This document shows, in pieces, positions 6,015-14,237 of a stretch of DNA of 39,633 nt (within the stretch, counting starts at the first letter, position 1; each line of letters starts with the position of its first letter). The translations under genes were made by a program, and so were the position numbers. The notes under the pieces were generated by a model. The model was not told where the DNA came from and did no database searches. It saw only the letters and a list, made by a program, of their open reading frames with translations. Source of the stretch: an uncultured Bacillota bacterium (GTDB lineage Bacteria; Bacillota; Dehalobacteriia; UBA7702); contig CAKUYE010000019.1 of assembly GCA_934702375.1 (NCBI GenBank), positions 1 to 39,633 on the forward strand, read 5' to 3'.

Positions 6015-8657
6015 TTATTTGTTGCGAATAGCAGCCTGTGCTGCTGCGAGGCGGGCGATGGGCACACGATAGGGAGAGCAGCTGACGAAGTCTAAGCCGA
6101 GGCGGTGGCAGAGGTCGATGGAATCGGGATCGCCGCCGTGTTCGCCGCAGATACCAATGAGGAAATCGGGTTTTACACCGCGAGCGCCTTCAATGGCGAT
6201 ATGCATCAGCTTGCCGATGCCCTTTTCATCCAAGGTAACGAAGGGGCTGATGGGCAGTACCTTATCTTCCACATAGGTATGGAGGAATTTGCCTTCGGCA
6301 TCGTCACGGGAGAAGCCAAAGGTGGTCTGGGTGAGGTCGTTGGTGCCGAAGGAGAAGAAATCGGCTTCCTGAGCCAGCTCATCGGTGGTGAGAGCGGCAC
6401 GGGGAACTTCCACCATGGTACCGACGGTGTATTCAAACTTCACGTTCTGTTCTTCCATAACCTTGGCGGCAACATCGTCGATGATGGCCCGGAGGCGATG
6501 GAATTCGTTGATATGAACGACGAGGGGAACTTCCACTTCGGGAATGATCTTATGACCTTCCTTGGTCAGTTCGGCAACGGCTTCAAATACGGCGCGAGAC
6601 TGCATTTCGTAAATTTCCGGATAGGTGATGCCGAGACGGCAGCCGCGATGACCGAGCATGGGGTTGAATTCCGAGAGAGCCTGCACTTTTTTCATCAGCT
6701 CTTCTTTTTCGGCAATGACCTTGGGGTCACCGCCGGTGCATTTCAGGGTGGTGATTTCTACCAAAAGTTCTTCCTTATCGGGGAGGAATTCATGGAGAGG
6801 AGGATCCAGGAAACGAATGGTAACCGGGAAGCCGGCCATAACCTTGAGGATGCCGTAGAAATCGCCTTTCTGCATGGGCAGGAGTTTATCCAGAGCAGCT
6901 CTGCGGCCTTCTACAGTTTCGGCCATAATCATTTCCTGGACGACAGGGAGACGATCCACTTCCATGAACATATGTTCTGTTCTGGTGAGGCCGATCCCTT
7001 CGGCGCCGAAATCTTTGGCTTTCTGGGCATCCGGGGGATTATCGGCATTGGCGCGAACACCGAGGGTACGGACTTCGTCGGCCCAGCCAAGGTAGGTTTT
7101 AAAATTATCATCCATAGCAGCGGCGGTCATGGGTACTTCCCCTTTGAAGATGCGGCCGGTAGCGCCGTCGATGGATACAAAATCATTTTCGGTGAGGGTT
7201 TCACCGGCAATCGTTACTTTTTTGCCTTCGGCATCAATTTTGAGCGCTTCGGCACCGCAAACGGCAGGAACACCCATACCGCGGGCAAGAACCGCAGCGT
7301 GGCTCGTCATGCCGCCGTGGCTGGTGAGAATCCCCTGAGCCATGACCATACCGTGAATATCTTCCGGTGTGGTTTCGGTGCGGATGAGGATCACTTTTTC
7401 ACCGGCTTTGCCCAGTTCTTCGGCGGTATCGGCATCGAAAACGCATTTACCGCAGGCAGCGCCGGGAGATGCAGGCAGACCGTTGGCAATGGCGGTGAGC
7501 TCTGCTTTGGGGTCAATCCCGGGATGGAGCAGCTGGTTGAGCTGGAGCGGATCCACACGCATCAGGGCTTCTTCTTTGTCAATGAGACCTTCGGCAACCA
7601 TATCAACAGCAGCCTTCAAAGCAGCGGCGGCGGTACGTTTCCCGTTTCTGGTCTGCAGCATAAAGAGCTTGCCGCGTTCTACGGTGAATTCCATATCCTG
7701 CATATCGTGGTAATGCTGTTCCAGGTTCTTGGCAATATCCAGGAACTGTTCATAAACAGCAGGCATATCGTTGGCCAATGCGGCGATGGGCTGAGGGGTA
7801 CGAATCCCGGCAACAACGTCTTCGCCCTGGGCATTGATGAGGTATTCCCCAAAGAGACCCTTTTCCCCGGTGGAGGGGTTGCGGGTAAAGGCAACACCGG
7901 TACCGCAGTCGTCGCCCATGTTCCCAAAGACCATGCACTGTACGTTTACGGCAGTGCCGAGGCTATCGGGGATCTTATTGGCTTTGCGGTAGTAGATGGC
8001 GCGGTCGGAATTCCAGGAACGGAATACCGCCATAACGGCTAAGAGCAGCTGTTTTTCCGGCTGCTGGGGGAAGTCTTCGCCGGTGCCTTTTTTATAGATA
8101 TCTTTAAAGGTAACAATGAGCTTTTCCAGAGCTTCTGCGGTGAGCTGATGGTCGTACTGAACGCCTTCGGCATCCTTGAGGTCTGCCAGAGCATTTTCAA
8201 AGAGAGCAGCATCCACACCCATGGCAACATCGCCAAACATCTGGATAAAGCGACGGTAGCAGTCCATGGCAAAGCGGCGGTTGCCGGTGGCGGCAGCCAT
8301 GCCTTCCACGGTATCATCATTGAGGCCGAGGTTAAGAATGGTGTCCATCATACCGGGCATGGAAATTTTGGCACCGGAACGAACGGATACGAGAAGGGGA
8401 TTTTCCTTATCGCCCAATTTTTTACCAATGCTTTCCTCTACGGTTTTGAGGTTTTTCTTCAATTCCTCTTCAAGCCCTTCGGGAAGCTGTTCGTTCTGCA
8501 CGTAGTATTCATTGCAGGCTTCGGTGGTAATGGTCAAACCGGGAGGTACCGGCAGGCCAATGTTGGTCATTTCGGCCAGGTTGGCGCCTTTGCCCCCTAA
8601 AAGTTCTCTCATGTCCGCGTTACCTTCGTTAAAAAGGTAAACATACTTCTTACTCAT
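6015..8657 (-). CDS. ppdK: pyruvate, phosphate dikinase
   Basis: Interconverts pyruvate + ATP + Pi and phosphoenolpyruvate + AMP + PPi; in anaerobes it often serves glycolysis or gluconeogenesis. The 880 residues match the family length (~875). N-terminal nucleotide-binding domain: GGKGANLAEM at ~22-31 and RSGAKISMPGMMDTILNLG at ~93-111. Central phosphohistidine domain: GGMTSHAAVLARGMG at ~450-465, with the swivelling His. C-terminal PEP/pyruvate TIM barrel: LTRTEHMF and the ending FLIGICGEHGGDP, which carries the catalytic Cys. The ATG at 8657 follows AAGGAGG and overlaps the end of the DUF299 regulator gene by 8 bp, so the two are translationally coupled. Confidence 0.97.
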   Translation of the reverse strand: MSKKYVYLFNEGNADMRELLGGKGANLAEMTNIGLPVPPGLTITTEACNEYYVQNEQLPEGLEEELKKNLKTVEESIGKKLGDKENPLLVSVRSGAKISMPGMMDTILNLGLNDDTVEGMAAATGNRRFAMDCYRRFIQMFGDVAMGVDAALFENALADLKDAEGVQYDHQLTAEALEKLIVTFKDIYKKGTGEDFPQQPEKQLLLAVMAVFRSWNSDRAIYYRKANKIPDSLGTAVNVQCMVFGNMGDDCGTGVAFTRNPSTGEKGLFGEYLINAQGEDVVAGIRTPQPIAALANDMPAVYEQFLDIAKNLEQHYHDMQDMEFTVERGKLFMLQTRNGKRTAAAALKAAVDMVAEGLIDKEEALMRVDPLQLNQLLHPGIDPKAELTAIANGLPASPGAACGKCVFDADTAEELGKAGEKVILIRTETTPEDIHGMVMAQGILTSHGGMTSHAAVLARGMGVPAVCGAEALKIDAEGKKVTIAGETLTENDFVSIDGATGRIFKGEVPMTAAAMDDNFKTYLGWADEVRTLGVRANADNPPDAQKAKDFGAEGIGLTRTEHMFMEVDRLPVVQEMIMAETVEGRRAALDKLLPMQKGDFYGILKVMAGFPVTIRFLDPPLHEFLPDKEELLVEITTLKCTGGDPKVIAEKEELMKKVQALSEFNPMLGHRGCRLGITYPEIYEMQSRAVFEAVAELTKEGHKIIPEVEVPLVVHINEFHRLRAIIDDVAAKVMEEQNVKFEYTVGTMVEVPRAALTTDELAQEADFFSFGTNDLTQTTFGFSRDDAEGKFLHTYVEDKVLPISPFVTLDEKGIGKLMHIAIEGARGVKPDFLIGICGEHGGDPDSIDLCHRLGLDFVSCSPYRVPIARLAAAQAAIRNK

Positions 8658-9468
8658 GAAGTGCCTCCTTATAAATCTCTAATATATTCCCGGCCGTTTC
8701 TTCCACTGCCTTATTCGTTACATCCAGGACACGGCAGCCCAAACGGCGGTAAATCTTTTTGGCGTAATCCAGTTCCTCCAGCAAACGGTTGGGATCGGCA
8801 TAGTTGGTGCCGCAGGCCGAAGCCCCCATCACCTTTAAGCGTTCGGTACGGATTTCATTTAATGTCTGGGGCCGAATCATCAAACCGATCAGCTTTGTTC
8901 TGGGCAGTTCAAAGATGATCTTCGGCACCGGGACCTCGGGAACCAGGGGCAGATTTGCCACCCGCAGCCCTTTGTTGGCCAGATACATGGAAACCGGTGT
9001 TTTTGAGGTGCGGGATACACCCAAAATCACCAGATCTGCCTCGCCAAAGCCCTGGGGATCCTTGCCATCGTCATACTGCACGGCAAATTCCACTGCGGCC
9101 ACCCGGTGAAAATAGGTTTCATCGAGCTTGCGCAGGTTCCCCGGTTCGTTCGAGGACTTCAAATGAAACCGGGAAACGATGGCATCGACCCCGGGAGAAA
9201 GAATATCCACCGCAGTAACATCTTTCGCTGCGGTTTCCGCCCACATCACGTGCTTTAGCTCCGGTGTGGCCAGAGTGTAAAAGATCACGGCATTTTCCTC
9301 TGCCGCTGCCGATACGATCTCAATGATCTTATCTTCATTATCAACACGGTGAAACCGCCGCAGCCTTAAAGGGGCATTTTCAAACTGAGAAAGCACCGCC
9401 TTGGCCACGACTTCCGCCGTTTCTCCAATGGAATCGGAGACGATATAAAGGAAATAGGTATCCATCAT
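8650..9468 (-). CDS. ppsR: pyruvate, phosphate dikinase regulatory protein (DUF299 kinase/phosphotransferase)
   Basis: Bifunctional regulator that inactivates PpdK by ADP-dependent threonine phosphorylation next to the catalytic His and restores it by Pi-dependent dephosphorylation (established for the DUF299/PDRP family, YqfL in Bacillus). The 272 residues match the family. The P-loop-like GVSRTSKTPVSMY lies at 150-162, and the N-terminus has the typical YIVSDSIGETAE. It is directly upstream of and overlaps ppdK, fixing the substrate as PpdK rather than PEP synthase. Two adjacent ATGs are available (9468 and 9465); neither has a strong ribosome binding site. Confidence 0.94.
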   Translation of the reverse strand: MMDTYFLYIVSDSIGETAEVVAKAVLSQFENAPLRLRRFHRVDNEDKIIEIVSAAAEENAVIFYTLATPELKHVMWAETAAKDVTAVDILSPGVDAIVSRFHLKSSNEPGNLRKLDETYFHRVAAVEFAVQYDDGKDPQGFGEADLVILGVSRTSKTPVSMYLANKGLRVANLPLVPEVPVPKIIFELPRTKLIGLMIRPQTLNEIRTERLKVMGASACGTNYADPNRLLEELDYAKKIYRRLGCRVLDVTNKAVEETAGNILEIYKEALHE

Positions 9469-9512
9469 AGCTTGGGAACCCCACTGATTTTTAAAATATT
9501 CGACACATAATT

Positions 9513-9540
9513 ATTGTAACAATTATACTGTGACTGTCAA
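9513..9540 (-). promoter_or_regulatory. promoter for ppsR-ppdK
   Basis: Minus strand TTGACA (9540-9535), 16 bp, TACAAT (9518-9513), 45 nt upstream of the ppsR start. The remainder up to 9616 shows no gene. Confidence 0.65.
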
Positions 9541-9616
9541 GGCTTTTATTCGCCTTTTACAGAGATTTTTTGTCAATTTTTCAAATCTTTTGTTCCGGAC
9601 AACCCAACTGCTGTAA

Positions 9617-9790
9617 ATGAAATACCGACCTGCGGTCGGCATGAAATACTGCCTGCGGCAGCATGAAATACCCCTTCGGGGCATGAAATACCTTCCTACG
9701 GAAGGCATGGAGGTAGCATTGCTCCGCAATGCGAATTAGTGTATCTATCAACACAAAGTACCTGATATATATGCCTTCTCCTTGAGGCGA
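9617..9790 (+). repeat. repeat island R1, left arm (GAAATAC hairpin array)
   Basis: Four short hairpins (CGACC/GGTCG, TGCC/GGCA, CCCC/GGGG, CTTCC/GGAAG) are separated by the constant ATGAAATAC, followed by a GCATTGC/GCAATGC hairpin and a TTCTCCTTGAGG segment. The same order recurs in the other islands. No gene is seen. Confidence 0.85.
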
Positions 9791-9821
9791 TGCCATGCGG
9801 TACAGGTACTTTTTAGCAAAT

Positions 9822-9960
9822 ATCGCTACTTTTTCGCGTTATCGCTACTTTCTTCTGCATTATCGCTACTCTTAACGGATTTATCGCTACTTTCTTCTGC
9901 GTTATCGCTACTCTTAACGAATTTAACGCTACTTTCTTCTGCGTTATCGCTACTCTTAAC
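9822..9960 (+). repeat. seven-copy direct repeat with 21-bp period
   Basis: ATCGCTACT (once AACGCTACT) starts at 9822, 9841, 9862, 9883, 9904, 9925 and 9946: six intervals of 19, 21, 21, 21, 21 and 21 bp. Linkers alternate between TTCTTCTGC and CTTAACG types. A frame through it gives a Leu/Ser heptad repeat but has no credible start, so a protein is not claimed. It occupies the core of island R1. Confidence 0.85.
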
Positions 9961-10039
9961 AGTTTAAAGCTATTGATCTCGCCCGGAGATATACTCGCAA
10001 GGATGTACGCCGCAATTACGCCACCAAATAAAGCAAGGC

Positions 10040-10278
10040 TCTACCGTCACGCCACCTCATCCACCGCAAGCGGTCCCCCTTCCCCTCAAGGGGAAGGCAT
10101 TCTAGCAGGCACTTTGTGCCGAAAATATACTTATTTGCATTGCGCAGCAATGCCTCCACAACCCCACCGCAGGTGGGATTTCACCTGCCGCAGGCAGATT
10201 TCACCTCTCGAAGAGAGATTTCACCCCGGCTGCAAGCCGGGATTTCACCCTTCCAAAGGAAGGATTTTGCCAAGTATC
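10040..10278 (+). repeat. repeat island R1, right arm
   Basis: Begins with CCACCTCATCCACCGCAAG, a CCTTCCCCTCAAGGGGAAGG hairpin and a GCATTGC/GCAATGC-type hairpin, then five hairpins spaced by GATTTCACC instead of GTATTTCAT (a sub-variant shared with island R2). It ends in GGATTTTGCCAAGTATC at 10260-10278, which resembles the right end of the covarying hairpin element that follows. Confidence 0.8.
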
Positions 10279-10299
10279 CCCCCGGCCGCCGGGCGAGGT

Positions 10300-10415
10300 G
10301 GCCGATTAAGGCTTAGACTCGGTAAAACTCGACAAGCAGCGGCAATGGGCTATACATAACGGTATGCGCATTGTCGGTGATTGGCGATTTTGCCGAGTAT
10401 CAGCCTTTAGCGGCC
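10300..10415 (+). repeat. covarying long-hairpin element, copy 1
   Basis: One ~116-bp imperfect palindrome. The conserved parts are TAGACTCGGTAAAACTC on the left, GCAGCGG and ATAC/GTAT near the tip, and GATTTTGCCGAGTATC on the right. Variable arms pair with each other (AAGGCT/AGCCTT outside; CAATG/CATTG inside) with two mismatches in the inner arms. No coding potential. Confidence 0.8.
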
Positions 10416-10424
10416 GCCGGGCGA

Positions 10425-10546
10425 GGCGGGCGAGAATAGCTTAGACTCGGTAAAACTCGCTAAGCAGCGGCAATGGGCTATACCAAGACGTATGCCCATT
10501 GTCGGTGGTTAGCGATTTTGCCGAGTATCAGCTATTCTCGCCCGCC
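10425..10546 (+). repeat. covarying long-hairpin element, copy 2, overlapping the gtrA stop
   Basis: A 122-bp near-perfect hairpin: the 17-bp outer arms 10425-10441 and 10530-10546 are exact complements, then ACTCGGTAAAA with TTTTGCCGAGT, GCTAA with TTAGC and CAATGGGC with GCCCATTG. The right outer arm contains the last codons and stop of gtrA. Confidence 0.85.
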
Positions 10547-10948
10547 GGAGAAGGCGAAGAAACGCTGGCCTATGTAATTCATCCCCACAAACAGACACAT
10601 CCCGCAGGCCATGGAGACATTATCCCGCACGCCGAGGGAGGCTCCGGCAAGGAGGCTGTGGATCAGGGGTTTGGCGATGCTGTAGGCAAGGATATAGCAA
10701 ACGGCTATATTCAGGGCAAAGCGGAGGGCCGAGGCCCAGCCGCTGCCGGTGTAGCGAAAGGTAAAATAGCGGTTGAGGAAATAGCTCATGACGCTGGCTA
10801 GGGCATAGCTGAAGGAGGTGGAGAGCCAGTAGCCCCAGGAGCAGAGATTATACAGAAGGAACATGAGGCCGTTGCCGACGATGGTATTGGCCACGCCGAC
10901 CAGGGCAAATTTCCAAAACTTTTCGTCAAATAGTGTTTTCAGATTCAT
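10532..10948 (-). CDS. GtrA-like membrane flippase subunit
   Basis: The 138-residue GtrA/DPMS-associated family protein has four hydrophobic segments (about 12-32, 40-60, 77-97 and 108-128). The family is thought to flip undecaprenyl-phosphate-linked sugars or to anchor a partner glycosyltransferase. FALVGVANTIVGNGLMFLLY and SYFLNRYFTFRY are typical sequences. The ATG at 10948 lies inside the end of the GT2 gene (23-bp overlap), so the two are made together. Its C-terminal residues FSGGRE and stop are encoded by one arm of hairpin element copy 2; relatives vary in this tail, so activity need not be affected. Confidence 0.88.
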   Translation of the reverse strand: MNLKTLFDEKFWKFALVGVANTIVGNGLMFLLYNLCSWGYWLSTSFSYALASVMSYFLNRYFTFRYTGSGWASALRFALNIAVCYILAYSIAKPLIHSLLAGASLGVRDNVSMACGMCLFVGMNYIGQRFFAFSGGRE

Positions 10949-11903
10949 GGTTTGTATGCGCCTCTTGGGATTTTTTCAAGTTGGTAAGCTTCACAAAGTA
11001 CATGGGGCGTTTTTTCACCTCTACATAGACGCGGCTGAGGTAAAGGCCGATGATGCCCAGGGAAAGCTCGATGATGCCGCCAAGAAGCAGAAGCACGCAA
11101 AGGATGGTGGCATAGCCCGGCACATCGATGCCGAGAACAAGGGTTTTTATCACCGTCCAAAGGCAGTATACAAAGGCGAAAAAGCTGATGACAAAGCCGG
11201 AAACGGAAATCCACTCCAGAGGTGCGGTGGAAAAGGAAAGAATCCCGGTGAGGGCGTACTTCACCAGCCCCTTAAAGCTCCACTTGGTCTGTCCCACAGG
11301 GCGATCCACATCTTCGTAGGAAATCCATTGGGTATCGAAGCCCACCCAGGCAAAAAGGCCCTTGCTGAACCGCTGCTCTTCCTTGATGGCAAGGATGGCG
11401 TTGACCATATCCCGGCACATCATTCGGTAATCTACGGCACCGTAGGGCAGCTCCGTGTGGGTCATTTTGTTGGATAGCCGGAAAAAGGCCCGGGAGAAGG
11501 CACTGCGCAAAAAGCCATCGCCTCGGCGGTGTTCCCGCTTGGCGGCGCAGCAATCGTGGCCCTCCTCTAAAACGGCGATCATTTGGGGGATCAACGTCGG
11601 CGGATGCTGTAAATCCGCATCCATCACCGCCACGTAATCGCCGGTGCTGTGGGATAGACCGGCATAGAGTGCGGCTTCCTTGCCGAAATTTCGAGAGAAG
11701 GAAAGGTACTTCACCCGGTCGGAGCGAGCCGCCAAAGTCCGCAAAATCTTCAGAGTGCCGTCCCGGCTGCCGTCATCCACAAAAATATAGCGGAAAGCAT
11801 AGCCCTCCACCAAATCCAGAACCTTTTCGGTCTCGGACACAAACAAGGGCAGCACCTCTTCTTCGTTATAGCAAGGTACCACAATATCAATAAGCTTCAT
11901 CAT
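10926..11903 (-). CDS. family 2 glycosyltransferase, GtrB/polyprenyl-phosphate type
   Basis: The 325-residue membrane glycosyltransferase likely transfers a sugar from a nucleotide sugar to undecaprenyl phosphate. GT-A fold motifs: VVPCYNEEE (8-16), FVDDGSRDGT (41-50) and the metal-binding DAD at 95-97 within VMDADLQHPP. Two C-terminal membrane spans (about 230-262 and 268-292) precede a basic tail, as in GtrB and dolichol-phosphate mannose synthase-like enzymes. The start at 11903 is preceded by GGAG; a second ATG follows directly. The overlapping gtrA gene supports a sugar-lipid modification role. The sugar and final acceptor cannot be told. Confidence 0.92.
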   Translation of the reverse strand: MMKLIDIVVPCYNEEEVLPLFVSETEKVLDLVEGYAFRYIFVDDGSRDGTLKILRTLAARSDRVKYLSFSRNFGKEAALYAGLSHSTGDYVAVMDADLQHPPTLIPQMIAVLEEGHDCCAAKREHRRGDGFLRSAFSRAFFRLSNKMTHTELPYGAVDYRMMCRDMVNAILAIKEEQRFSKGLFAWVGFDTQWISYEDVDRPVGQTKWSFKGLVKYALTGILSFSTAPLEWISVSGFVISFFAFVYCLWTVIKTLVLGIDVPGYATILCVLLLLGGIIELSLGIIGLYLSRVYVEVKKRPMYFVKLTNLKKSQEAHTNHESENTI

Positions 11904-11994
11904 TTTTCTCCGTAATTTTTATTCGGATAACCTAGTTTACAGTATAAAACACCGCTTCAAAGTTGTCAATATGTCCTAAATTTAATTGATTTTT

Positions 11995-12027
11995 CTTAAA
12001 TTTAAGTAAAATTTACTCAAATTTAAG
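11995..12027. promoter_or_regulatory. AT-rich 16-bp inverted repeat between divergent genes
   Basis: CTTAAATTTAAGTAAA (11995-12010) and TTTACTCAAATTTAAG (12012-12027) are complementary with one mismatch around a single base. The site lies between the GT2 gene (minus) and the DUF6291 gene (plus). It could be an operator; no T-tail of a terminator follows. Confidence 0.4.
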
Positions 12028-12054
12028 AATCCTATCTGAGCAGGCATTTTACCC

Positions 12055-12083
12055 TTGAAACATGTCTTTTTTTGTGGTAAAAT
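12055..12083 (+). promoter_or_regulatory. promoter upstream of the DUF6291 gene
   Basis: TTGAAA (12055-12060), 17 bp, TAAAAT (12078-12083). The transcript would carry hairpin element copy 3 in its 5' leader. Confidence 0.6.
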
Positions 12084-12164
12084 AAAAGTACCGGAACACT
12101 TGTTCCCCACGGATCCGAAACAAAAAATTACAAAACAGAAATCATATGGGAAAGGGGACGATCC

Positions 12165-12264
12165 ATGGCTTAGACTCGGTAAAACTCCTTTGGCAGCGGC
12201 GAAACACTATACTAAGACGTATGTGTTTCGTCGGTGGTAAAGGATTTTGCCGAGTATCAGCCAT
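12165..12264 (+). repeat. covarying long-hairpin element, copy 3, in a gene leader
   Basis: 100 bp. Outer arms ATGGCT/AGCCAT, conserved ACTCGGTAAAA/TTTTGCCGAGT, then CCTTT/AAAGG and CGAAACAC/GTGTTTCG, all different from copies 1 and 2 yet fully paired. Its first three bases form an ATG preceded by AAAGGGG; two codons later the element introduces a TAG. Confidence 0.85.
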
Positions 12265-12289
12265 TCAGCGTTCCCGGAAAGGAACAACA

Positions 12290-13129
12290 GTGAGAGACGA
12301 ACAACCACAACCCATGGGAGTATTACTCTTCCGCGAACACCTGGAGCTGCTGAATAAGCTCCCTTGCGAAAAACGCTGCGAAGTACTGGATGCTTTGTTT
12401 GCTTACAGCTACGACCATGTCATTCCGGAGCTGGACAGCTTATCGGAGCTGGTATTTGTTGCCATCCGCCAGTCCTTGGACCGCAATGCGGAGAAATACC
12501 GCATCCGCTGCGAAAAAAACAGAGAAGCGGCTTTGAAACGCTGGCACAAGGAAGAGAAAGCAGAAGAAGCATACGAAAAGGATGCAAAGGCAACCGAAGG
12601 AATGGAAACGGATGCTTCGGATGCAGGCGATGCAAACGCATCCTATTATAACAATAGCAAGAAAAAAAGCAAAAGCAATAGCAAAAGCAAAAACAAGAGC
12701 GAGAGTTATAGCAATAAAAAAAACGAAAACGATCACAATAAAAAAGAGAGTGAGAAAACAGAGGCTTCTGGTGAAAGAGAAGAGGCCCCTCCCGCCCCCG
12801 AGGAATCGACTCCTTTGAAGATGGGCACCTTTGGCAACGTGTATCTCAGCGAAGGCGATTTCGAGCGGCTGAAAGAGAAATACCCCGAGGACTGGGAGGA
12901 TAAGATCGACCACCTGAGCTGCTATATGGAATCCTCGGGGAAGCAGTATAAAAGCCACCTGGCGGTGCTGCTTTCCTGGGCAGCCGAGGATGAGAAAAAG
13001 GCCGAAGAGCAAAACCGATATACGCCCTCCCCCACCGGGAAAAGCGCCGAAAGTCCGCCGAAAATCTTCCGCAGGGGGCAAAGCAAAAAAGAGGATATCT
13101 TTTCCGACGATATCTACGATGTTTTTTAA
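12290..13129 (+). CDS. DUF6291/phage replisome-organizer-like protein
   Basis: Using the GTG at 12290 (after GGAAAGGAAC) gives 279 residues. Residues ~10-85 (GVLLFREHLELLNKLP, then CEKNREAALKRW) look like DUF6291, found in phage replication modules. Residues ~90-180 are low-complexity, rich in Lys, Ser, Asn and Glu. The C-terminal ~190-245 (MGTFGNVYLSEGDFERLKE, then KSHLAVLLSWA) resembles the end of DnaD-type phage replication proteins. An in-frame ATG at 12146 would extend it through the hairpin element and is less likely. No other phage genes are near, so it is probably a domesticated or leftover phage gene. Function in the host is unknown. Confidence 0.7.
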   Translation: MRDEQPQPMGVLLFREHLELLNKLPCEKRCEVLDALFAYSYDHVIPELDSLSELVFVAIRQSLDRNAEKYRIRCEKNREAALKRWHKEEKAEEAYEKDAKATEGMETDASDAGDANASYYNNSKKKSKSNSKSKNKSESYSNKKNENDHNKKESEKTEASGEREEAPPAPEESTPLKMGTFGNVYLSEGDFERLKEKYPEDWEDKIDHLSCYMESSGKQYKSHLAVLLSWAAEDEKKAEEQNRYTPSPTGKSAESPPKIFRRGQSKKEDIFSDDIYDVF

Positions 13130-13194
13130 TAAAAAATTAAGATTGTAAAATCCCAGCTATCCCCGGCCTATGCTGGGGAAATTGCAAAAAGCTC

Positions 13195-13223
13195 TTGTAC
13201 TCTCAAAAAAAAGGGGGTATAAT
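13195..13223 (+). promoter_or_regulatory. sigma-A promoter of the phoH-era operon
   Basis: TTGTAC (13195-13200), 17 bp, TATAAT (13218-13223), 43 nt before the phoH start. A weak CCCAGC/GCTGGG hairpin at ~13152-13176 may end the preceding transcript. Confidence 0.8.
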
Positions 13224-13265
13224 AACTTTGATTAAGCAAACGATGATATTGGGAGATCATGCCAA

Positions 13266-14237
13266 TTGAAAAACAATCAGAATTCCGAAGAAATGATCCT
13301 CTCCCTTGGTCAGGACAGCGCTGCGATTTTCGGTCAGCGAGATGAAAACCTCCTCAAAATCGAAAAAGAAACCGAAGCCGCCATCCTTGCCCGGGGCGAT
13401 GAGATCCATATCAAAGGTACCAAGGCCCAGTGCGACGCTGTGGCAAGAGTATTTACCCATCTGAAAACACTGGCCGCCGCCGGAGTGGAAATCAATACCA
13501 ACGTGCTGAATTACGCCCTGGCCTCGGTAAAGGAAACCGAAGAAAACGTGGCCCGGGCCCTAACCGGGAATATTTACGTCACCCCCCGGGGCAAACAGAT
13601 CAAAGCCCGGACATTGGGACAAAAACGGTACATAGACCTTTTGAAGCACAAGGATATCGTCTTTGCCGTAGGCCCTGCCGGCACCGGTAAGACTTATCTT
13701 GCGGTGGTCCAGGCGGTACTGGCATTAAAGCACAAGGAAGTGCGGCGGATCATCCTGACCCGTCCGGCGGTGGAAGCCGGAGAGAAGCTGGGCTTTCTTC
13801 CCGGGGATCTCCAGGATAAGGTCGATCCCTACCTGCGCCCCCTTTACGACAGTCTTTACGACATCATGGGCAGCGACACCGCCCAGAAGCTTCTGGAAAA
13901 GGGCACCATCGAGGTGGCGCCTTTGGCCTATATGCGAGGCCGCACCCTGGATGATGCCTTTATCATTCTGGACGAAGCCCAGAATACAACGATTCCTCAG
14001 ATGAAAATGTTCCTGACCCGTATCGGCTTTGGCTCCCGGGCGGTAATTACCGGGGATGTAACCCAGGTAGACCTGGCTCCCGGAGAAAAAAGCGGCCTGA
14101 CCCATGCGGAACGAATCCTGCAAAACATTGAAGGCATTGGATTTGCCTTTATGAACCAGCTGGACGTGGTACGCCACCCCCTGGTACAAAAGATTATCAA
14201 TGCCTATGAGAGGACGGAAAAACATGGCAAAGAATAA
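13266..14237 (+). CDS. phoH: PhoH family ATPase
   Basis: Cytoplasmic PhoH-type P-loop ATPase, 323 residues, usually linked to RNA metabolism and encoded beside ybeY and era. Walker A GPAGTGKT at 136-143, Walker B IILDEAQNT at 233-241; TRPAVEAGEKLGFLPGD at 165-181 is typical of the family. The start is TTG at 13266, 10 nt after GGGAG; an ATG at 13293 would remove the first nine residues, which relatives normally have. The stop overlaps the next gene by 14 bp. First gene of the operon. Confidence 0.94.
   Translation: MKNNQNSEEMILSLGQDSAAIFGQRDENLLKIEKETEAAILARGDEIHIKGTKAQCDAVARVFTHLKTLAAAGVEINTNVLNYALASVKETEENVARALTGNIYVTPRGKQIKARTLGQKRYIDLLKHKDIVFAVGPAGTGKTYLAVVQAVLALKHKEVRRIILTRPAVEAGEKLGFLPGDLQDKVDPYLRPLYDSLYDIMGSDTAQKLLEKGTIEVAPLAYMRGRTLDDAFIILDEAQNTTIPQMKMFLTRIGFGSRAVITGDVTQVDLAPGEKSGLTHAERILQNIEGIGFAFMNQLDVVRHPLVQKIINAYERTEKHGKE

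Noticed and set aside
6105..8042. 645-codon open frame opposite ppdK
   Set aside because: It is an antisense shadow produced by codon bias of a conserved gene. It has no ribosome binding site or recognisable domain, and its sequence is compositionally biased (Gly/Phe/Ala-rich).
9782..9967. Leu/Ser heptad-repeat ORF over the 21-bp array
   Set aside because: It starts at a TTG without a ribosome site and ends in repeats; the periodicity is explained by the DNA repeat.
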